Shown one piece after another: positions 51,305 to 63,162 of a stretch of 64,000 nucleotides of DNA (its first letter is position 1; every line of letters begins with the position of its first letter). The stretch is from contig NZ_UUON01000004.1 in the NCBI RefSeq assembly GCF_900590885.1, positions 662,821-726,820 of the forward strand. Reading direction: 5' to 3'. Source of the DNA: Pseudomonas viridiflava (GTDB lineage: Bacteria > Pseudomonadota > Gammaproteobacteria > Pseudomonadales > Pseudomonadaceae). The position numbers and the translations under genes are program-made. The notes below the pieces were generated by a model. It worked only from the letters and a program-made list of their open reading frames with translations. It did no database searches and was not told where the DNA came from.

Positions 51305-52075
51305 TTAATCCTTCCGCTTAAGAAGCTCGCCACGGGCCGCTTTCTGGGTTTCCGTGAGGATGCCACGCAATATATTCATTTCTGCCCGGCTGACCGAGCT
51401 GCGCCCGTATAGGCGGCGCAGGCGCGCCATCAAGTGCCGTGGTTTTTCAGGATCAAGGAATTCGATGGCCACCAGGGTTTGCTCCAGGTGTTCATAGAAT
51501 CGCTCCAGCTCGTCCATAGTGGCCAGCTCACCACTCTTGGTCGATGCGACTTCATCCTTCTCGACCTTGCTCGGCTGACCTTCGGCGGCCAGCCAGGCCA
51601 TGCGCACTTCGTAACTCAACACCTGCACCGCTGCCCCAAGGTTCAGCGAGCTGAACTCGGGGTCTGATGGAATGTGCACGTGGTAATGACATCGTTGCAG
51701 CTCTTCATTGGTGAGGCCGGAATCTTCACGACCGAACACCAGGGCGATTTCAGCGCCGCCGGCCGCCTCTTCCACCACTTTGGTGCCGCACTCGCGCGGA
51801 TCCAGCAGTGGCCAGGGGATACGCCGGTCGCGGGCGCTGGTGCCAAGCACCAGGTTGCAGCCGACCAAGGCATCTTCCAGGGTGGCGACGACCTGGGCTT
51901 TTTCAAGGATGTCATTGGCGCCGGATGCGCGGGCATCAGCCTCGTGGTGCGGGAACACACGCGGTTCGACCAGCACCAGGCGCGTCAGCCCCATGTTTTT
52001 CATGGCTCGCGCCACCCCACCGATATTGCCGGGATGACTGGTATTGACCAAGACGACACGAATGTTTTGCAGCAA
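51305..52075 (-). CDS. trmJ: tRNA (cytidine/uridine-2'-O)-methyltransferase TrmJ
   Basis: A 256-residue SPOUT methyltransferase that 2'-O-methylates position 32 of several tRNAs. The N-terminal [20 protein letters not shown] and knot motifs [16 protein letters not shown] and PSLNL-type loop ([15 protein letters not shown]) are seen, with a C-terminal helical extension. It is divergent from suhB, whose start is 145 bp away, as in many gammaproteobacteria. Confidence 0.94.
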   Translation of the reverse strand: MLQNIRVVLVNTSHPGNIGGVARAMKNMGLTRLVLVEPRVFPHHEADARASGANDILEKAQVVATLEDALVGCNLVLGTSARDRRIPWPLLDPRECGTKVVEEAAGGAEIALVFGREDSGLTNEELQRCHYHVHIPSDPEFSSLNLGAAVQVLSYEVRMAWLAAEGQPSKVEKDEVASTKSGELATMDELERFYEHLEQTLVAIEFLDPEKPRHLMARLRRLYGRSSVSRAEMNILRGILTETQKAARGELLKRKD

Positions 52076-52220
52076 GGGAGGCGCTCTCGGACACGGGAAA
52101 GGGGAGCAAATCTTACAGAACAGCCTAAGGTTATGCCATGAAAGCTAACGTCGTCCTTCACCTGAAGAAAGTTTCTGCTAGAATGCCCGGCTTTCTTTAA
52201 CAACCTTAGGTGACACATCC

Positions 52221-53036
52221 ATGCAGCCCATGCTGAATATCGCGCTGCGCGCCGCCCGCAGCGCCAGTGAATTGATCTTCCGCTCCATCGAGCGCCTGGA
52301 TACCATCAAGGTCGACGAAAAAGACGCCAAGGATTATGTATCCGAGGTGGATCGCGCCGCCGAACAGAAAATCATCGACGCTCTGCGCAAGGCCTACCCT
52401 ACCCACGGCATCCTCGGTGAAGAAACCGGACTGCACAAAGGCAGCGGCGAAGGCGAAGACTACCTGTGGATCATCGACCCACTGGATGGCACCACCAACT
52501 TCCTGCGCGGCATCCCGCACTTTGCAGTGAGCATCGCGTGCAAATACCGTGGTCGCCTGGAACACGCCGTCGTACTTGACCCGGTTCGCCAGGAAGAATT
52601 CACCGCCAGCCGTGGCCGTGGCGCCCAGCTGAATGGTCGCCGCCTGCGTGTCAGCGGTCGCACCAGCCTGGACGGCGCCCTGCTGGGTACCGGCTTCCCG
52701 TTCCGTGACGACCAGATGGACAACCTGGAAAACTACCTGGGCATGTTCCGCGCCCTGGTTGGCCAGACCGCTGGCATCCGTCGCGCCGGCGCTGCCAGCC
52801 TGGACCTGGCCTACGTGGCTGCCGGTCGTTTCGATGCGTTCTGGGAATCGGGCCTGTCCGAGTGGGACATGGCTGCAGGCGCCCTGCTGATCCAGGAAGC
52901 CGGCGGTCTGGTGAGCGACTTCACCGGTGGTCACGACTTCCTTGAGAAAGGCCACGTGGTTGCCGGCAACACCAAATGCTTCAAGGCAGTACTGACGGCG
53001 ATCCAGCCGCACCTGCCGGCCTCGCTGAAACGCTAA
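52221..53036 (+). CDS. suhB: Inositol-1-monophosphatase family protein SuhB
   Basis: This 271-residue phosphatase has the metal-binding motifs GEETG (about residue 68), DPLDGTTNF (about 87) and the C-terminal SEWDMAAGALL. SuhB hydrolyses inositol phosphates and also takes part in the ribosomal RNA antitermination complex through NusA. The start follows an AGGTGACACATCC region. It stands alone with its own terminator. Confidence 0.94.
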   Translation: MQPMLNIALRAARSASELIFRSIERLDTIKVDEKDAKDYVSEVDRAAEQKIIDALRKAYPTHGILGEETGLHKGSGEGEDYLWIIDPLDGTTNFLRGIPHFAVSIACKYRGRLEHAVVLDPVRQEEFTASRGRGAQLNGRRLRVSGRTSLDGALLGTGFPFRDDQMDNLENYLGMFRALVGQTAGIRRAGAASLDLAYVAAGRFDAFWESGLSEWDMAAGALLIQEAGGLVSDFTGGHDFLEKGHVVAGNTKCFKAVLTAIQPHLPASLKR

Positions 53037-53048
53037 GCGAGCGAGCAC

Positions 53049-53077
53049 AAAAAAAGCACCCTTCGGGGTGCTTTTTT
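53049..53077 (+). terminator. suhB terminator
   Basis: Stem AGCACCC / GGGTGCT around a TTCG tetraloop, followed by six T. Confidence 0.94.
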
Positions 53078-53127
53078 ATGCCTGGGATTTGGTGCGAACT
53101 TAAACACTAGCAACACCGCAAAACAAG

Positions 53128-53216
53128 TGTGGGAGGGTGCTTGCCCCCGATTGCAGTGGCTCAGCTAAAGATTCATTAACTGATGCACCGCTATCAGGGG
53201 CAAGCCCCCTCCCACA
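53128..53216. repeat. REPIN: two inverted REP elements
   Basis: Inverted REP pair; the left arm has GGGAGGGTGCTTGCCCCC and ends GATTGC, slightly diverged. It lies between the suhB terminator and the glycine-zipper gene. Confidence 0.87.
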
Positions 53217-53241
53217 TTTTGAACTGCTTTAGGCCCTGGAA

Positions 53242-53784
53242 TTACTGCTGGTTCTGGCCCAGGACGAGACGCCCTTCTTTATCCACCGGGATCTGGCCGC
53301 CTGGGTCACGATCCATACGCACCGAACCTTCCTTGCCATCCAGGGTGTAACGCACGTCGTAGCCGACAACCTTGTCGCTGATGTCGTTGACGGTGTTACA
53401 GCGAGTTTGGGTAGTGGTGTATGTATCGCGGTTCTGCATACCTTCCTGAACCTTGTTACCGGCGTAACCGCCACCGACCGCACCGGCCACGGTGGCCAGT
53501 TTTTTACCATTCCCGCCACCAACCTGGTTGCCCAACAGGCCACCGGCCAGCGCACCGACCACGGTGCCGACGATCTGATGTTGATCCTGCACCGGCTTCT
53601 GCCGGGTCACTGCGACGTCCTTGCAGACCTCGCGAGGGGTTTTGATCTGGGTTTTTACCGGCTGCACCGCCAGCACTTGCGCATACTCAGGGCCGCTTTT
53701 CACCAAGCTGTAGGTGGCAACAGCACCCCCGGCAGTCACACCGACAGCACCCAATACCGCACCAACCAGCAACGACTTGTTCAC
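53242..53784 (-). CDS. Glycine-zipper 2TM-domain protein
   Basis: A 180-residue envelope protein with an N-terminal hydrophobic signal or anchor (MNKSLLVGAVLGAVGVTAGG) and a central glycine zipper GTVVGALAGGLLGNQVGGGN...AGAVGGGYAGNKV at about 72-110, typical of the Rick_17kDa_Anti/SlyB-like family. The C-terminal domain is hydrophilic. The function is unknown; relatives are outer-membrane or periplasmic and respond to envelope stress. It is a single gene, upstream of which lies the secF terminator. Confidence 0.82.
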   Translation of the reverse strand: MNKSLLVGAVLGAVGVTAGGAVATYSLVKSGPEYAQVLAVQPVKTQIKTPREVCKDVAVTRQKPVQDQHQIVGTVVGALAGGLLGNQVGGGNGKKLATVAGAVGGGYAGNKVQEGMQNRDTYTTTQTRCNTVNDISDKVVGYDVRYTLDGKEGSVRMDRDPGGQIPVDKEGRLVLGQNQQ

Positions 53785-53844
53785 GTGAACCTCCTGACCA
53801 TCACAAACGGACCGAAAGATCCGCGCTATACCCAGCCTTGGAGC

Positions 53845-53884
53845 AAAAAAAAAGGCACGAGTTCAATACTCGTGCCTTCTTTGT
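53845..53884 (-). terminator. Terminator of the queA-tgt-yajC-secDF operon
   Basis: Stem AAGGCACGAG / CTCGTGCCTT with a 7-base loop, followed by nine T on the minus strand (53845-53853 in plus coordinates as A). Confidence 0.94.
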
Positions 53885-53907
53885 AACAGCGGATCAACAA
53901 ACACCCA

Positions 53908-54822
53908 TCAAGGGCGGTCGTCGACCTCCTTGCCGGTAGCGGCTGGAGGGATCAGGTCTTCGCTGTTGAGGTTCAGCCAGATCAGCACCACGTTGGCGAT
54001 ATAGATCGACGAGTAGGTACCCGCCAGAACGCCGATGAACAGTGCCAGGGAGAAGCCCCACAGGTTGTCACCACCGAAGATCATCAGCGCAGCAATCGCC
54101 AGCAAGGTGGAGATCGATGTCGCCATGGTCCGCAGCAGGGTCTGGGTGGTGGAGATGTTGATGTTCTCGATCAACGTCGCCTTGCGCAGTACACGGAAGT
54201 TCTCGCGAACCCGGTCGAATACCACGATGGTGTCGTTGAGGGAGTAACCAATGATCGCCAGCACCGCCGCCAGCACCGTCAGGTCGAAGGTGATCTGGAA
54301 GTACGCAAGGATACCCACGGTCACGATCACGTCGTGGATCAGCGACACGATGGCGCCGACCCCGAACTTCCACTGAAAGCGGAAGGCCAGGTAGATCATG
54401 ATGCCGACCAGCGCCATCAGCATGCCGAGGCCGCCCTGGTCGCGCAGTTCCTCACCCACCTGCGGGCCCACGAACTCGACACGCTTGACCGCTGCCGGGT
54501 TGTCGCCGCCGACCTTCTGCAAGGCCTCGGCTACCTGGTGACCCAGTTGAGGGTCTTCGCCAGGCATACGCACCAGCAGGTCGGTGGTCGCACCAAAGCT
54601 CTGCACGATGGCTTCGTGATAGCCGGCCTTGACCAGCTCGTTGCGCACCAGGGTAACGTCGGCGGGCTTCTCGTAGGTCAGCTCGATGAGCGTACCGCCG
54701 GTGAAGTCCAGACCGTAGTTCAGGCCCTTATGGAACCAGCTGAACAACGCCAGAACGGTAAGGAGCACAGTGACGCCGAACGCAACGTTGCGAACGCCCA
54801 TGAAGTTGATTGTACGTAACAT
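53908..54822 (-). CDS. secF: Protein translocase subunit SecF
   Basis: This 304-residue inner-membrane protein has six membrane helices and a periplasmic domain between the first two. The conserved MGVRNVAFG start, GLDFTGGTLIEL and GYSLNDTIVVFDRVREN motifs are all present. SecF works with SecD and YajC to pull translocated proteins through SecYEG using the proton gradient. It follows secD by 9 bp and ends the operon. Confidence 0.96.
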   Translation of the reverse strand: MLRTINFMGVRNVAFGVTVLLTVLALFSWFHKGLNYGLDFTGGTLIELTYEKPADVTLVRNELVKAGYHEAIVQSFGATTDLLVRMPGEDPQLGHQVAEALQKVGGDNPAAVKRVEFVGPQVGEELRDQGGLGMLMALVGIMIYLAFRFQWKFGVGAIVSLIHDVIVTVGILAYFQITFDLTVLAAVLAIIGYSLNDTIVVFDRVRENFRVLRKATLIENINISTTQTLLRTMATSISTLLAIAALMIFGGDNLWGFSLALFIGVLAGTYSSIYIANVVLIWLNLNSEDLIPPAATGKEVDDRP

Positions 54823-54831
54823 GGCAGCCCC

Positions 54832-56700
54832 TTAAATCCACAACTTCTTGAAGTCACGCCCGCCATAGATCAGGTTGACCATTGCGCGGGTCACCATGAT
54901 GGCCGTGAACATCGAGGTAAAGATACCGAGGGACATGGTGACCGCAAACCCTTTGACCGGGCCGGTACCCATGGCGAAGAGAATCCCACCGACCAGCAAG
55001 GTAGTCAGGTTGGAGTCGAGAATCGCGGTAAATGCCCGGCCGAAGCCTTCGTTGATTGCACGCTGCACAGTCATGCCGTTGGCGATCTCTTCACGAATAC
55101 GCGAGAAGATCAGCACGTTGGCATCCACCGCCATACCCATGGTGAGTACGATACCGGCGATACCCGGCAGGGTCAGCGTAGCGCCCAGCAACGACATCAG
55201 CGCCAGCAGCATGATCATGTTGCCCGCCAGTGCGACGGTGGCAATGACACCGAAGAAGCGGTAGATGGCGATGATAAACAGGGACACGAACAGCATGCCC
55301 CACAGGGACGCATCGACACCCTTGGTGATGTTGTCGGCACCCAGGCTCGGGCCAATGGTGCGCTCTTCAGCGAAGTACATCGGCGCTGCCAGGCCACCGG
55401 CACGCAGCAGCAGGGCCAGCTCGGACGATTCGCCCTGGCCATTCAGGCCGGTGATGCGGAATTGAGCACCCAGCGGCGACTGGATGGTCGCCAGGCTGAT
55501 GATCTTCTTCTCTTCCTTGAAGGTCTGCACCGGCACGTCTTTCTCGACGCCGTTGACCATTTGCTTGGTGTAGGTAGTAACCGGGCGTTGCTCGATGAAG
55601 ATCACCGCCATGCTGCGACCGACGTTGCTGCGCGTAGCGCGGCTCATCAGCTCGCCGCCGTGGCCATCCAGACGGATGTTCACTTCAGGCGTACCGTGCT
55701 CGCCGAAACCGGCCTTGGCGTCGGTTACCTGGTCACCGGTGATGATCAAGCTACGCTCGATCTGTGCCGGTGGGCGGTTGCCTTCGCGGAACTCGAACTC
55801 TTCGGAAGTGGCGCGCGAAGCACCTGGTTCAGCGGCGAGGCGGAATTCCAGGTTGGCGGTTTTACCCAGGATACGCTTGGCTTCCGCAGTGTCCTGTACG
55901 CCCGGCAGCTCAACCACAATGCGGTTGGCACCCTGGCGCTGCACGATCGGCTCGGCCACACCCAGCTCGTTGACGCGGTTACGCACCGTGGTCAAGTTCT
56001 GCTTGATGGAGTATTCGCGGACTTCCGCGATCTTCGCCGGGCTCATCGCCAGACGCAGTACAGCCTGACCGTTCAGGTCGGCCGGTACGATGTCGAAATC
56101 ATTGAAGTTCTTGCGGATCAGTGCACGGGCCTGTTCGCGGGAAGCTTCGTCAGAGAAGCCCAGCTGGATGGCGCCGTTGAGCTGCGGCAGGCTGCGATAG
56201 CGCAGCTTTTCTTTACGCAGCAGGCTCTTCACGTCGCCTTCGTAGACTTTCAAGCGCGCGTCTAGGGCTTTGTCCATGTCGACTTCCAGCAGGAAGTGCA
56301 CACCACCGGACAAGTCCAGACCCAGCTTCATCGGGTGCGCGCCAATGCTGCGCAGCCATTGTGGCGTGGTCTGTGCCAGGTTGAGCGCGACAACGTAGTC
56401 GTCACCCAGGGCCTTGCGTACGACATCTTTGGCCGGCAATTGGTCTTCTTGCTTGGCCAGGCGCAACAAGCCGCCCTTCGCACCAGCCGCCAACGTTGCC
56501 GCTTTAACCTGGATACCCGCGTCGGTGAGCGCTTTGCTCGCGCGTTCCAGATCAGCCTGATTGACCTGCAGCGAAGTGCTGGCGCCCGTGATCTGGATCG
56601 CAGGGTCATCAGGATAAAGATTGGGAGCGGAATAAATAAAACCGATCGCCAGCACCGCCAGGATCAGTACGTATTTCCACAGAGGGTATTTGTTCAGCAT
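54832..56700 (-). CDS. secD: Protein translocase subunit SecD
   Basis: This 622-residue partner of SecF has an N-terminal membrane helix, a large periplasmic region (about 35-440, with LGLDLSGGVHFLLEVDMD) and five C-terminal helices. The catalytic proton-relay region GMAVDANVLIFSRIREE is present. ATG 56700 (MLNKYPLWKY) is taken; ATG 56703 one codon earlier is possible. The gene begins 62 bp after yajC. Confidence 0.96.
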   Translation of the reverse strand: MLNKYPLWKYVLILAVLAIGFIYSAPNLYPDDPAIQITGASTSLQVNQADLERASKALTDAGIQVKAATLAAGAKGGLLRLAKQEDQLPAKDVVRKALGDDYVVALNLAQTTPQWLRSIGAHPMKLGLDLSGGVHFLLEVDMDKALDARLKVYEGDVKSLLRKEKLRYRSLPQLNGAIQLGFSDEASREQARALIRKNFNDFDIVPADLNGQAVLRLAMSPAKIAEVREYSIKQNLTTVRNRVNELGVAEPIVQRQGANRIVVELPGVQDTAEAKRILGKTANLEFRLAAEPGASRATSEEFEFREGNRPPAQIERSLIITGDQVTDAKAGFGEHGTPEVNIRLDGHGGELMSRATRSNVGRSMAVIFIEQRPVTTYTKQMVNGVEKDVPVQTFKEEKKIISLATIQSPLGAQFRITGLNGQGESSELALLLRAGGLAAPMYFAEERTIGPSLGADNITKGVDASLWGMLFVSLFIIAIYRFFGVIATVALAGNMIMLLALMSLLGATLTLPGIAGIVLTMGMAVDANVLIFSRIREEIANGMTVQRAINEGFGRAFTAILDSNLTTLLVGGILFAMGTGPVKGFAVTMSLGIFTSMFTAIMVTRAMVNLIYGGRDFKKLWI

Positions 56701-56762
56701 CACGCCGCCCGCTTATAACGCGGGGCGCCTTGCGCGCCCCGTCGATTGGTAAAGGTTGTTAC

Positions 56763-57101
56763 TTAGATCGCTTTGAGCGTGCCTTTTGGCAGCGTGGCGG
56801 CGATGGCGCCCTTCTGGAACTTCATTTCTACGGTGTCGGAAACTTCCAGAACCACGAAAGCGTCGGAAACCTTGGTGATCTTGCCGGCGATACCACCAGT
56901 GGTCACAACTTCGTCGCCTTTCTGCAGGCTGCCCAGCAGGTTTTTCTGCTCTTTGGCGCGCTTGGCCTGTGGACGCCAGATCATCAGGTAGAAGATGACC
57001 AGGAAGCCGACCAGGAAAATCCACTCGAAACCACCGCCCATAGGGCCGGCAGCAGCAGGCGCAGCGGCGTCAGCCATGGCGTTAGAGATAAAAAAGCTCA
57101 T
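56763..57101 (-). CDS. yajC: Preprotein translocase subunit YajC
   Basis: A 112-residue single-pass membrane protein, with an alanine-rich N-terminus, the membrane helix WIFLVGFLVIFYLMIWRPQ at about 29-47 and the cytoplasmic domain with GDEVVTTGGIAGKI. It is an accessory subunit of SecDF. The order tgt-yajC-secD-secF is conserved. Confidence 0.95.
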   Translation of the reverse strand: MSFFISNAMADAAAPAAAGPMGGGFEWIFLVGFLVIFYLMIWRPQAKRAKEQKNLLGSLQKGDEVVTTGGIAGKITKVSDAFVVLEVSDTVEMKFQKGAIAATLPKGTLKAI

Positions 57102-57144
57102 TTAGCACTCCAGTTGCAAATAGTGAATCTTAGGGTCGGAAAAC

Positions 57145-59330
<2,186 letters not shown>

Positions 59331-59396
59331 GATGGGGTTCGTCTAGCAGGGCCGGGAAGTCTAGCGGAAATAGTTAAAATTGACCATGAAACATGA

Positions 59397-59425
59397 TTGA
59401 CCAACGGTAATCTCATCTCTATACT
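59397..59425 (+). promoter_or_regulatory. tRNA-Leu promoter
   Basis: -35 TTGACC (59397-59402), a 17-base spacer and -10 TATACT (59420-59425), with the tRNA beginning 14 bases later. Confidence 0.85.
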
Positions 59426-59438
59426 TCGCCGCCATTGA

Positions 59439-59523
59439 GCCCTGATGGCGGAATTGGTAGACGCGGCGGATTCAAAATCCGTTTTCGAAAGGAGTGGGAG
59501 TTCGAGTCTCCCTCGGGGCACCA
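59439..59523 (+). tRNA. tRNA-Leu (anticodon CAA)
   Basis: An 85-base class II tRNA with encoded CCA. The acceptor stem GCCCTGA pairs with TCGGGGC (one G-T pair). The anticodon loop is TTCAAAA, giving CAA for the leucine codon TTG. A long variable arm and the TTCGAGT T-loop are present. It is transcribed from its own promoter and ended by the terminator at 59566. Confidence 0.97.
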
Positions 59524-59565
59524 AGTACATATCTCGAGACGTTGCTCAATGCGTCTTGAACACAG

Positions 59566-59595
59566 AAAAACCGGCCACTTGAGCCGGTTTTTTTG
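59566..59595 (+). terminator. tRNA-Leu terminator
   Basis: Stem AAACCGGC / GCCGGTTT with a 7-base loop and a T tract, about 43 bases after the tRNA. The rest of the gap to 59717 shows nothing. Confidence 0.92.
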
Positions 59596-59717
59596 TGCCT
59601 TGCGATCTACCTCTGTCTCCCCTTATGCGCTGTATCCCTGCTTGTGTCCTGAGAGATCACCCTCCACAGGCTAGCCATCAGCCTGTGGCGAGCGCACGCT
59701 GCTTTCCAATCCTTGCT

Positions 59718-62135
59718 TTACCAGTCCTGACTCAACGTCGCGATCACGTTGCGGCGGCTTCCGTACAGCACCGAATTCTCGTAGAAGCCGGGTTCGAAAT
59801 AATGCTTGTCGAACAGGTTGGTGCCCGTGATCGAGATTTTGCTGCCTTTGAGCCCGACCTTGCCCAGGTCGTAGCGCAGCGTGGCATCGGTCAGTGTGTA
59901 ATGTGGGGTTTTCACGGTGTTCTGGATATTCTGCGAAGACCCCATATACCGCTGACCAATCCCTGCACCGACACCGTCGAATACTCCCGCATCAACGGTG
60001 TAGTCAAGCCAGATGCCCGCCGTGTTGCGAGGAATGGCCCGCGGCGTGTTGCCTTTGTACTGGCTGTCCTCAGTGATCTGGGCGTCCGTGTAAGCATAGG
60101 ACGCGAGCATATTCAGATTGCTTGCAAGGCTGGCCTTGCCTTCGACTTCAATGCCTCGGGAACGCACTTCACCACTCTGAACCGAAAAGCCCGAATTGAA
60201 CGGGTCTGTGGTGGTGACATTCTTCTGGGTAAGGTCGAACGCGGATACCGTGACGGAGCTGTTGTAGCCGGGCGGCTGGTATTTGATCCCGACTTCGTAT
60301 TGCTTGCCTTCAGTAGGTTTGAACGGCGCGCCGGAAATATCGGTATCCGGGTTGGGCTGGAACGAGGTGCTGTAACTGGCATAGGGCGTGATGCCATTCT
60401 CCAACAAGTAGGCCAGCCCGATACGCCCGGTAAATTTATGGTCGCGCTGCTGGGTGTCGATGTTTTCGGTGCCGAAGTACAAGCCCTTTTCATGGTCCTG
60501 TGCCCAGTCTTCGCGGCCACCCAGGGTCAGCGCCCAGCGATCCAGCTTGATCTGGTCCTGCACATACAATCCGACCTGCTGCATCTTGCTGCTGGTGTCG
60601 CGCTGCAGCGGGTCATACCAGATAGCCCCGCCGCCATACACGGGGTGGTACAAGTCGAGCATTTCGAAGTCGGGGTCCGGATCGCCGTTGCGGCGGGTTT
60701 CCTTGGCGTTGTAATGCGAATAGTCGATACCGGTAATCAACGTGTGCTGGAGAGGCCCGGTGTTAAAACTGCCCTGGACATTGTTGTCGACCATGAACGT
60801 GTCGCTGCTTTTCGGGCGGTACTGCAGCCCTACATCTTGCGTGCGCCCGTCCGCGTTGAGCACCTCATCCGGCCCACTGGCAAGGTACCCGACCGTGGAA
60901 TGCATGTAGCGCAGGTTTTGCTGGAACTTCCAGCCATTGTCGAACAGATGCTCGTAGATCGAGCCGATCGAGGTGGTTTCCACGTGGTAATAGCTGCCCT
61001 TCCAACCCAGGTTGATATCCGAGTCGATGTGACCGTTGGGGCTCTTGAGTACCGTGCCGATTGCCGGAAAGCTCTGTTCCGAACCGCCGGTCTTGCTCTT
61101 GTTGTAGCTGGTGAGCAATGTGAGGGTGTTGGCGTCGTCGGGTTTCCAGGTCAGCGACGGTGCGATGTAGGTGCGATCGTCGGGTGAGTGATCGACCTGG
61201 GTGCCACTGTCGCGCTGCAGCATCACGATACGCCCGAACAGTGTGCCGGCGCTGTCCAGTTGGTCGCCGACATCCAGCCCGAACTGGCGACGCTCAAAGC
61301 TGCCCCCTTGCATTTCTACATGACGGATCGGCGTCTCTTGCGGGCGCTTGCTGGTCATGTTGACCACGCCGCCCGGCGCCATTTGCCCGAACAGCACCGA
61401 GGCCGGTCCCTTGATCACGTCGAGGCGCTCAAGGCCGAAGGTCTCAAAGTTGGTGTCGTACTGGTTAAAGCCAGAGCGCAGGCCGTCCTGATAAATACCG
61501 AACAGGTTAAACGCGCGAAAACCACGCATGAAGATGTCCGGCGCACCTTGGCCGCCGGCGTAGTCCAGCACCCGGATGCCCGGTGTGTATGCCACGGCCG
61601 AGTTGAAGTCCTGCACGCCACGCTGATCCATTTCGTCGCGAGTGATCACCGAAATGCTCTGTGGAACTTCATTGATCGGCGTATCGGTCTTGGTGCCGAC
61701 CGTGGAACGCAGGGCCACGTAGCCTGCTACCGGCCCCGTACCGTTTTCCTGGGCCTGGCTGGTCGCGTCGATCTGTACTGGACCGATTTCAATCGACTCA
61801 TCGCCCCGCGGCAAAGGCTCCAGCACATATACGCCATTGCCCCGGGATGCCGCGCGCAGGCCGCTGCCCGACAACAACTGAGCGAAGCCTGTCGCAAGCG
61901 CAACGTCGCCTTCCAGGCCCTGGCTCTGCCGCCCTCGCACCAGCGCAGGATCAATGGCCAGGTTGATCCCCGCTGTGGCCGCGAAGCTTGAGAGTACCTG
62001 CCCTAGCGAGCCCGCCGGGATAGAGAAATGCTGAGAGGGCGCCGCCATCAGCGCCGGACTCATGAGCACACTCAGCGCCAGAGTGGCGCGCGGCACAGCG
62101 CAGGCAAGAGAAGAATAACCAGCTGAAAAACCCAT
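59718..62135 (-). CDS. TonB-dependent siderophore receptor with signalling domain
   Basis: A 805-residue outer-membrane receptor. It has a signal peptide (to about residue 32), an N-terminal secretin/TonB short domain (STN, about 45-105; FSIPAGSLGQVLSSFAATAG) that relays ligand binding to FecR, a plug domain (about 145-260; PINEVPQSISVITRDEMD) and a beta-barrel ending in aromatic W. It matches the ferric siderophore receptor group, most like hydroxamate types; the exact ligand cannot be told. ATG 62135 gives the signal peptide; the longer frame runs into fecR. FecR and the sigma factor are encoded just upstream. Confidence 0.92.
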   Translation of the reverse strand: MGFSAGYSSLACAVPRATLALSVLMSPALMAAPSQHFSIPAGSLGQVLSSFAATAGINLAIDPALVRGRQSQGLEGDVALATGFAQLLSGSGLRAASRGNGVYVLEPLPRGDESIEIGPVQIDATSQAQENGTGPVAGYVALRSTVGTKTDTPINEVPQSISVITRDEMDQRGVQDFNSAVAYTPGIRVLDYAGGQGAPDIFMRGFRAFNLFGIYQDGLRSGFNQYDTNFETFGLERLDVIKGPASVLFGQMAPGGVVNMTSKRPQETPIRHVEMQGGSFERRQFGLDVGDQLDSAGTLFGRIVMLQRDSGTQVDHSPDDRTYIAPSLTWKPDDANTLTLLTSYNKSKTGGSEQSFPAIGTVLKSPNGHIDSDINLGWKGSYYHVETTSIGSIYEHLFDNGWKFQQNLRYMHSTVGYLASGPDEVLNADGRTQDVGLQYRPKSSDTFMVDNNVQGSFNTGPLQHTLITGIDYSHYNAKETRRNGDPDPDFEMLDLYHPVYGGGAIWYDPLQRDTSSKMQQVGLYVQDQIKLDRWALTLGGREDWAQDHEKGLYFGTENIDTQQRDHKFTGRIGLAYLLENGITPYASYSTSFQPNPDTDISGAPFKPTEGKQYEVGIKYQPPGYNSSVTVSAFDLTQKNVTTTDPFNSGFSVQSGEVRSRGIEVEGKASLASNLNMLASYAYTDAQITEDSQYKGNTPRAIPRNTAGIWLDYTVDAGVFDGVGAGIGQRYMGSSQNIQNTVKTPHYTLTDATLRYDLGKVGLKGSKISITGTNLFDKHYFEPGFYENSVLYGSRRNVIATLSQDW

Positions 62136-62214
62136 TAGCGCTCCGTATCGATGAGACCTATTTGCTGAAAGGACACGCCAGCGACGAAAAACAGGACACA
62201 CGATAGGTTTTTTT

Positions 62215-63162
62215 TCAGACAGGTCGGGGCTGCAACGTGACCCAGTAGCGCGTGCGGTACACCACATTGACCGGCAGGGCCTGAGCCACGGCGCTAAGAA
62301 CCAGATCCGTATCACGCAATTGAAAGGCGCCGCTGATGAGCAGCTCGGCAATGTCGGGATCACACCGCACCCAACCGGGCCGGTAACGGTTCAGTTCCTT
62401 GGCGAATGTTGATAGCGGCATGCGCTCCACGCGCAGCACACCCCGGCTCCACTCATCGCTTCCGGGCGAGAGCGGTTGCGCGGTCATCACGCGCAGGCTG
62501 TCGAAATGCGCCTGGTTGCCGGCGCTCACACGGGTGGCATCGGCGCAGCCGTTGGGACAAATGTCGACCGCGCCGCCATACACACTGACCAGGCTTTCGT
62601 TGCCCTTGAGGTGGACGCTGAAACGTGTTCCGACGGGATACACGTTACCCTGCTCGGTCTGTACCCGCAGAGGCCGGTTGAGCTGATCTCGGCCGGTAGT
62701 CACCAGCACTTGACCCGACCGCAAACGGATCAGTCGCTGGTGGGCATCGAAGGTGATATCAACGGCGCTGTCGGTATTCAGATTCAGGCGGGTGCCGTCG
62801 GCAAGGTCGATCTGTCGCTGCTCGCCGACGCGGGTTCGCTCGTCCGCCGTCCAGGTGCCATGACGCCAGACCAGCAACGCGGCAGGCCCCGCGGTCATCA
62901 GCAGCATCAGCGCCTTGAGCCCGGCGCGGCGGCTCAGTCGGTCTGCGCGATCAAGCGTGAGTAACCCGACACCGTCTGGAATCCCCTTCCACTGCTCGCT
63001 GACCCGCTGGGCAAGCTGCCAGGCACGCTCATGATCGGGATGCTGACTGCGCCACTGCTCGAACAGCTTGCGTTGCGCTGCATCGGGCGCGGCCTCATGC
63101 AGGCGGATATACCAGCGTGCAGCTTCGCGAACCGCACGCTGACCCAGAGGCTCCGCGCTCAT
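62215..63162 (-). CDS. FecR-family anti-sigma/sensor protein
   Basis: A 315-residue inner-membrane protein: an N-terminal cytoplasmic DUF4880 segment (about 8-55, REAARWYIRLHE and HERAWQLAQRV), one membrane helix at about 82-99 and a periplasmic FecR domain with DGTRLNLNTDSAVDI and LRSGQVLVT. It receives the signal from the receptor's STN domain and controls the cognate sigma factor. The ATG at 63162 overlaps the sigma gene stop by 4 bp. The receptor gene follows 79 bp later. Confidence 0.93.
   Translation of the reverse strand: MSAEPLGQRAVREAARWYIRLHEAAPDAAQRKLFEQWRSQHPDHERAWQLAQRVSEQWKGIPDGVGLLTLDRADRLSRRAGLKALMLLMTAGPAALLVWRHGTWTADERTRVGEQRQIDLADGTRLNLNTDSAVDITFDAHQRLIRLRSGQVLVTTGRDQLNRPLRVQTEQGNVYPVGTRFSVHLKGNESLVSVYGGAVDICPNGCADATRVSAGNQAHFDSLRVMTAQPLSPGSDEWSRGVLRVERMPLSTFAKELNRYRPGWVRCDPDIAELLISGAFQLRDTDLVLSAVAQALPVNVVYRTRYWVTLQPRPV

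Noticed and set aside
52076..52220. TAGAAT at about 52180 as a suhB -10 box
   Set aside because: No matching -35 at proper spacing; left unannotated.
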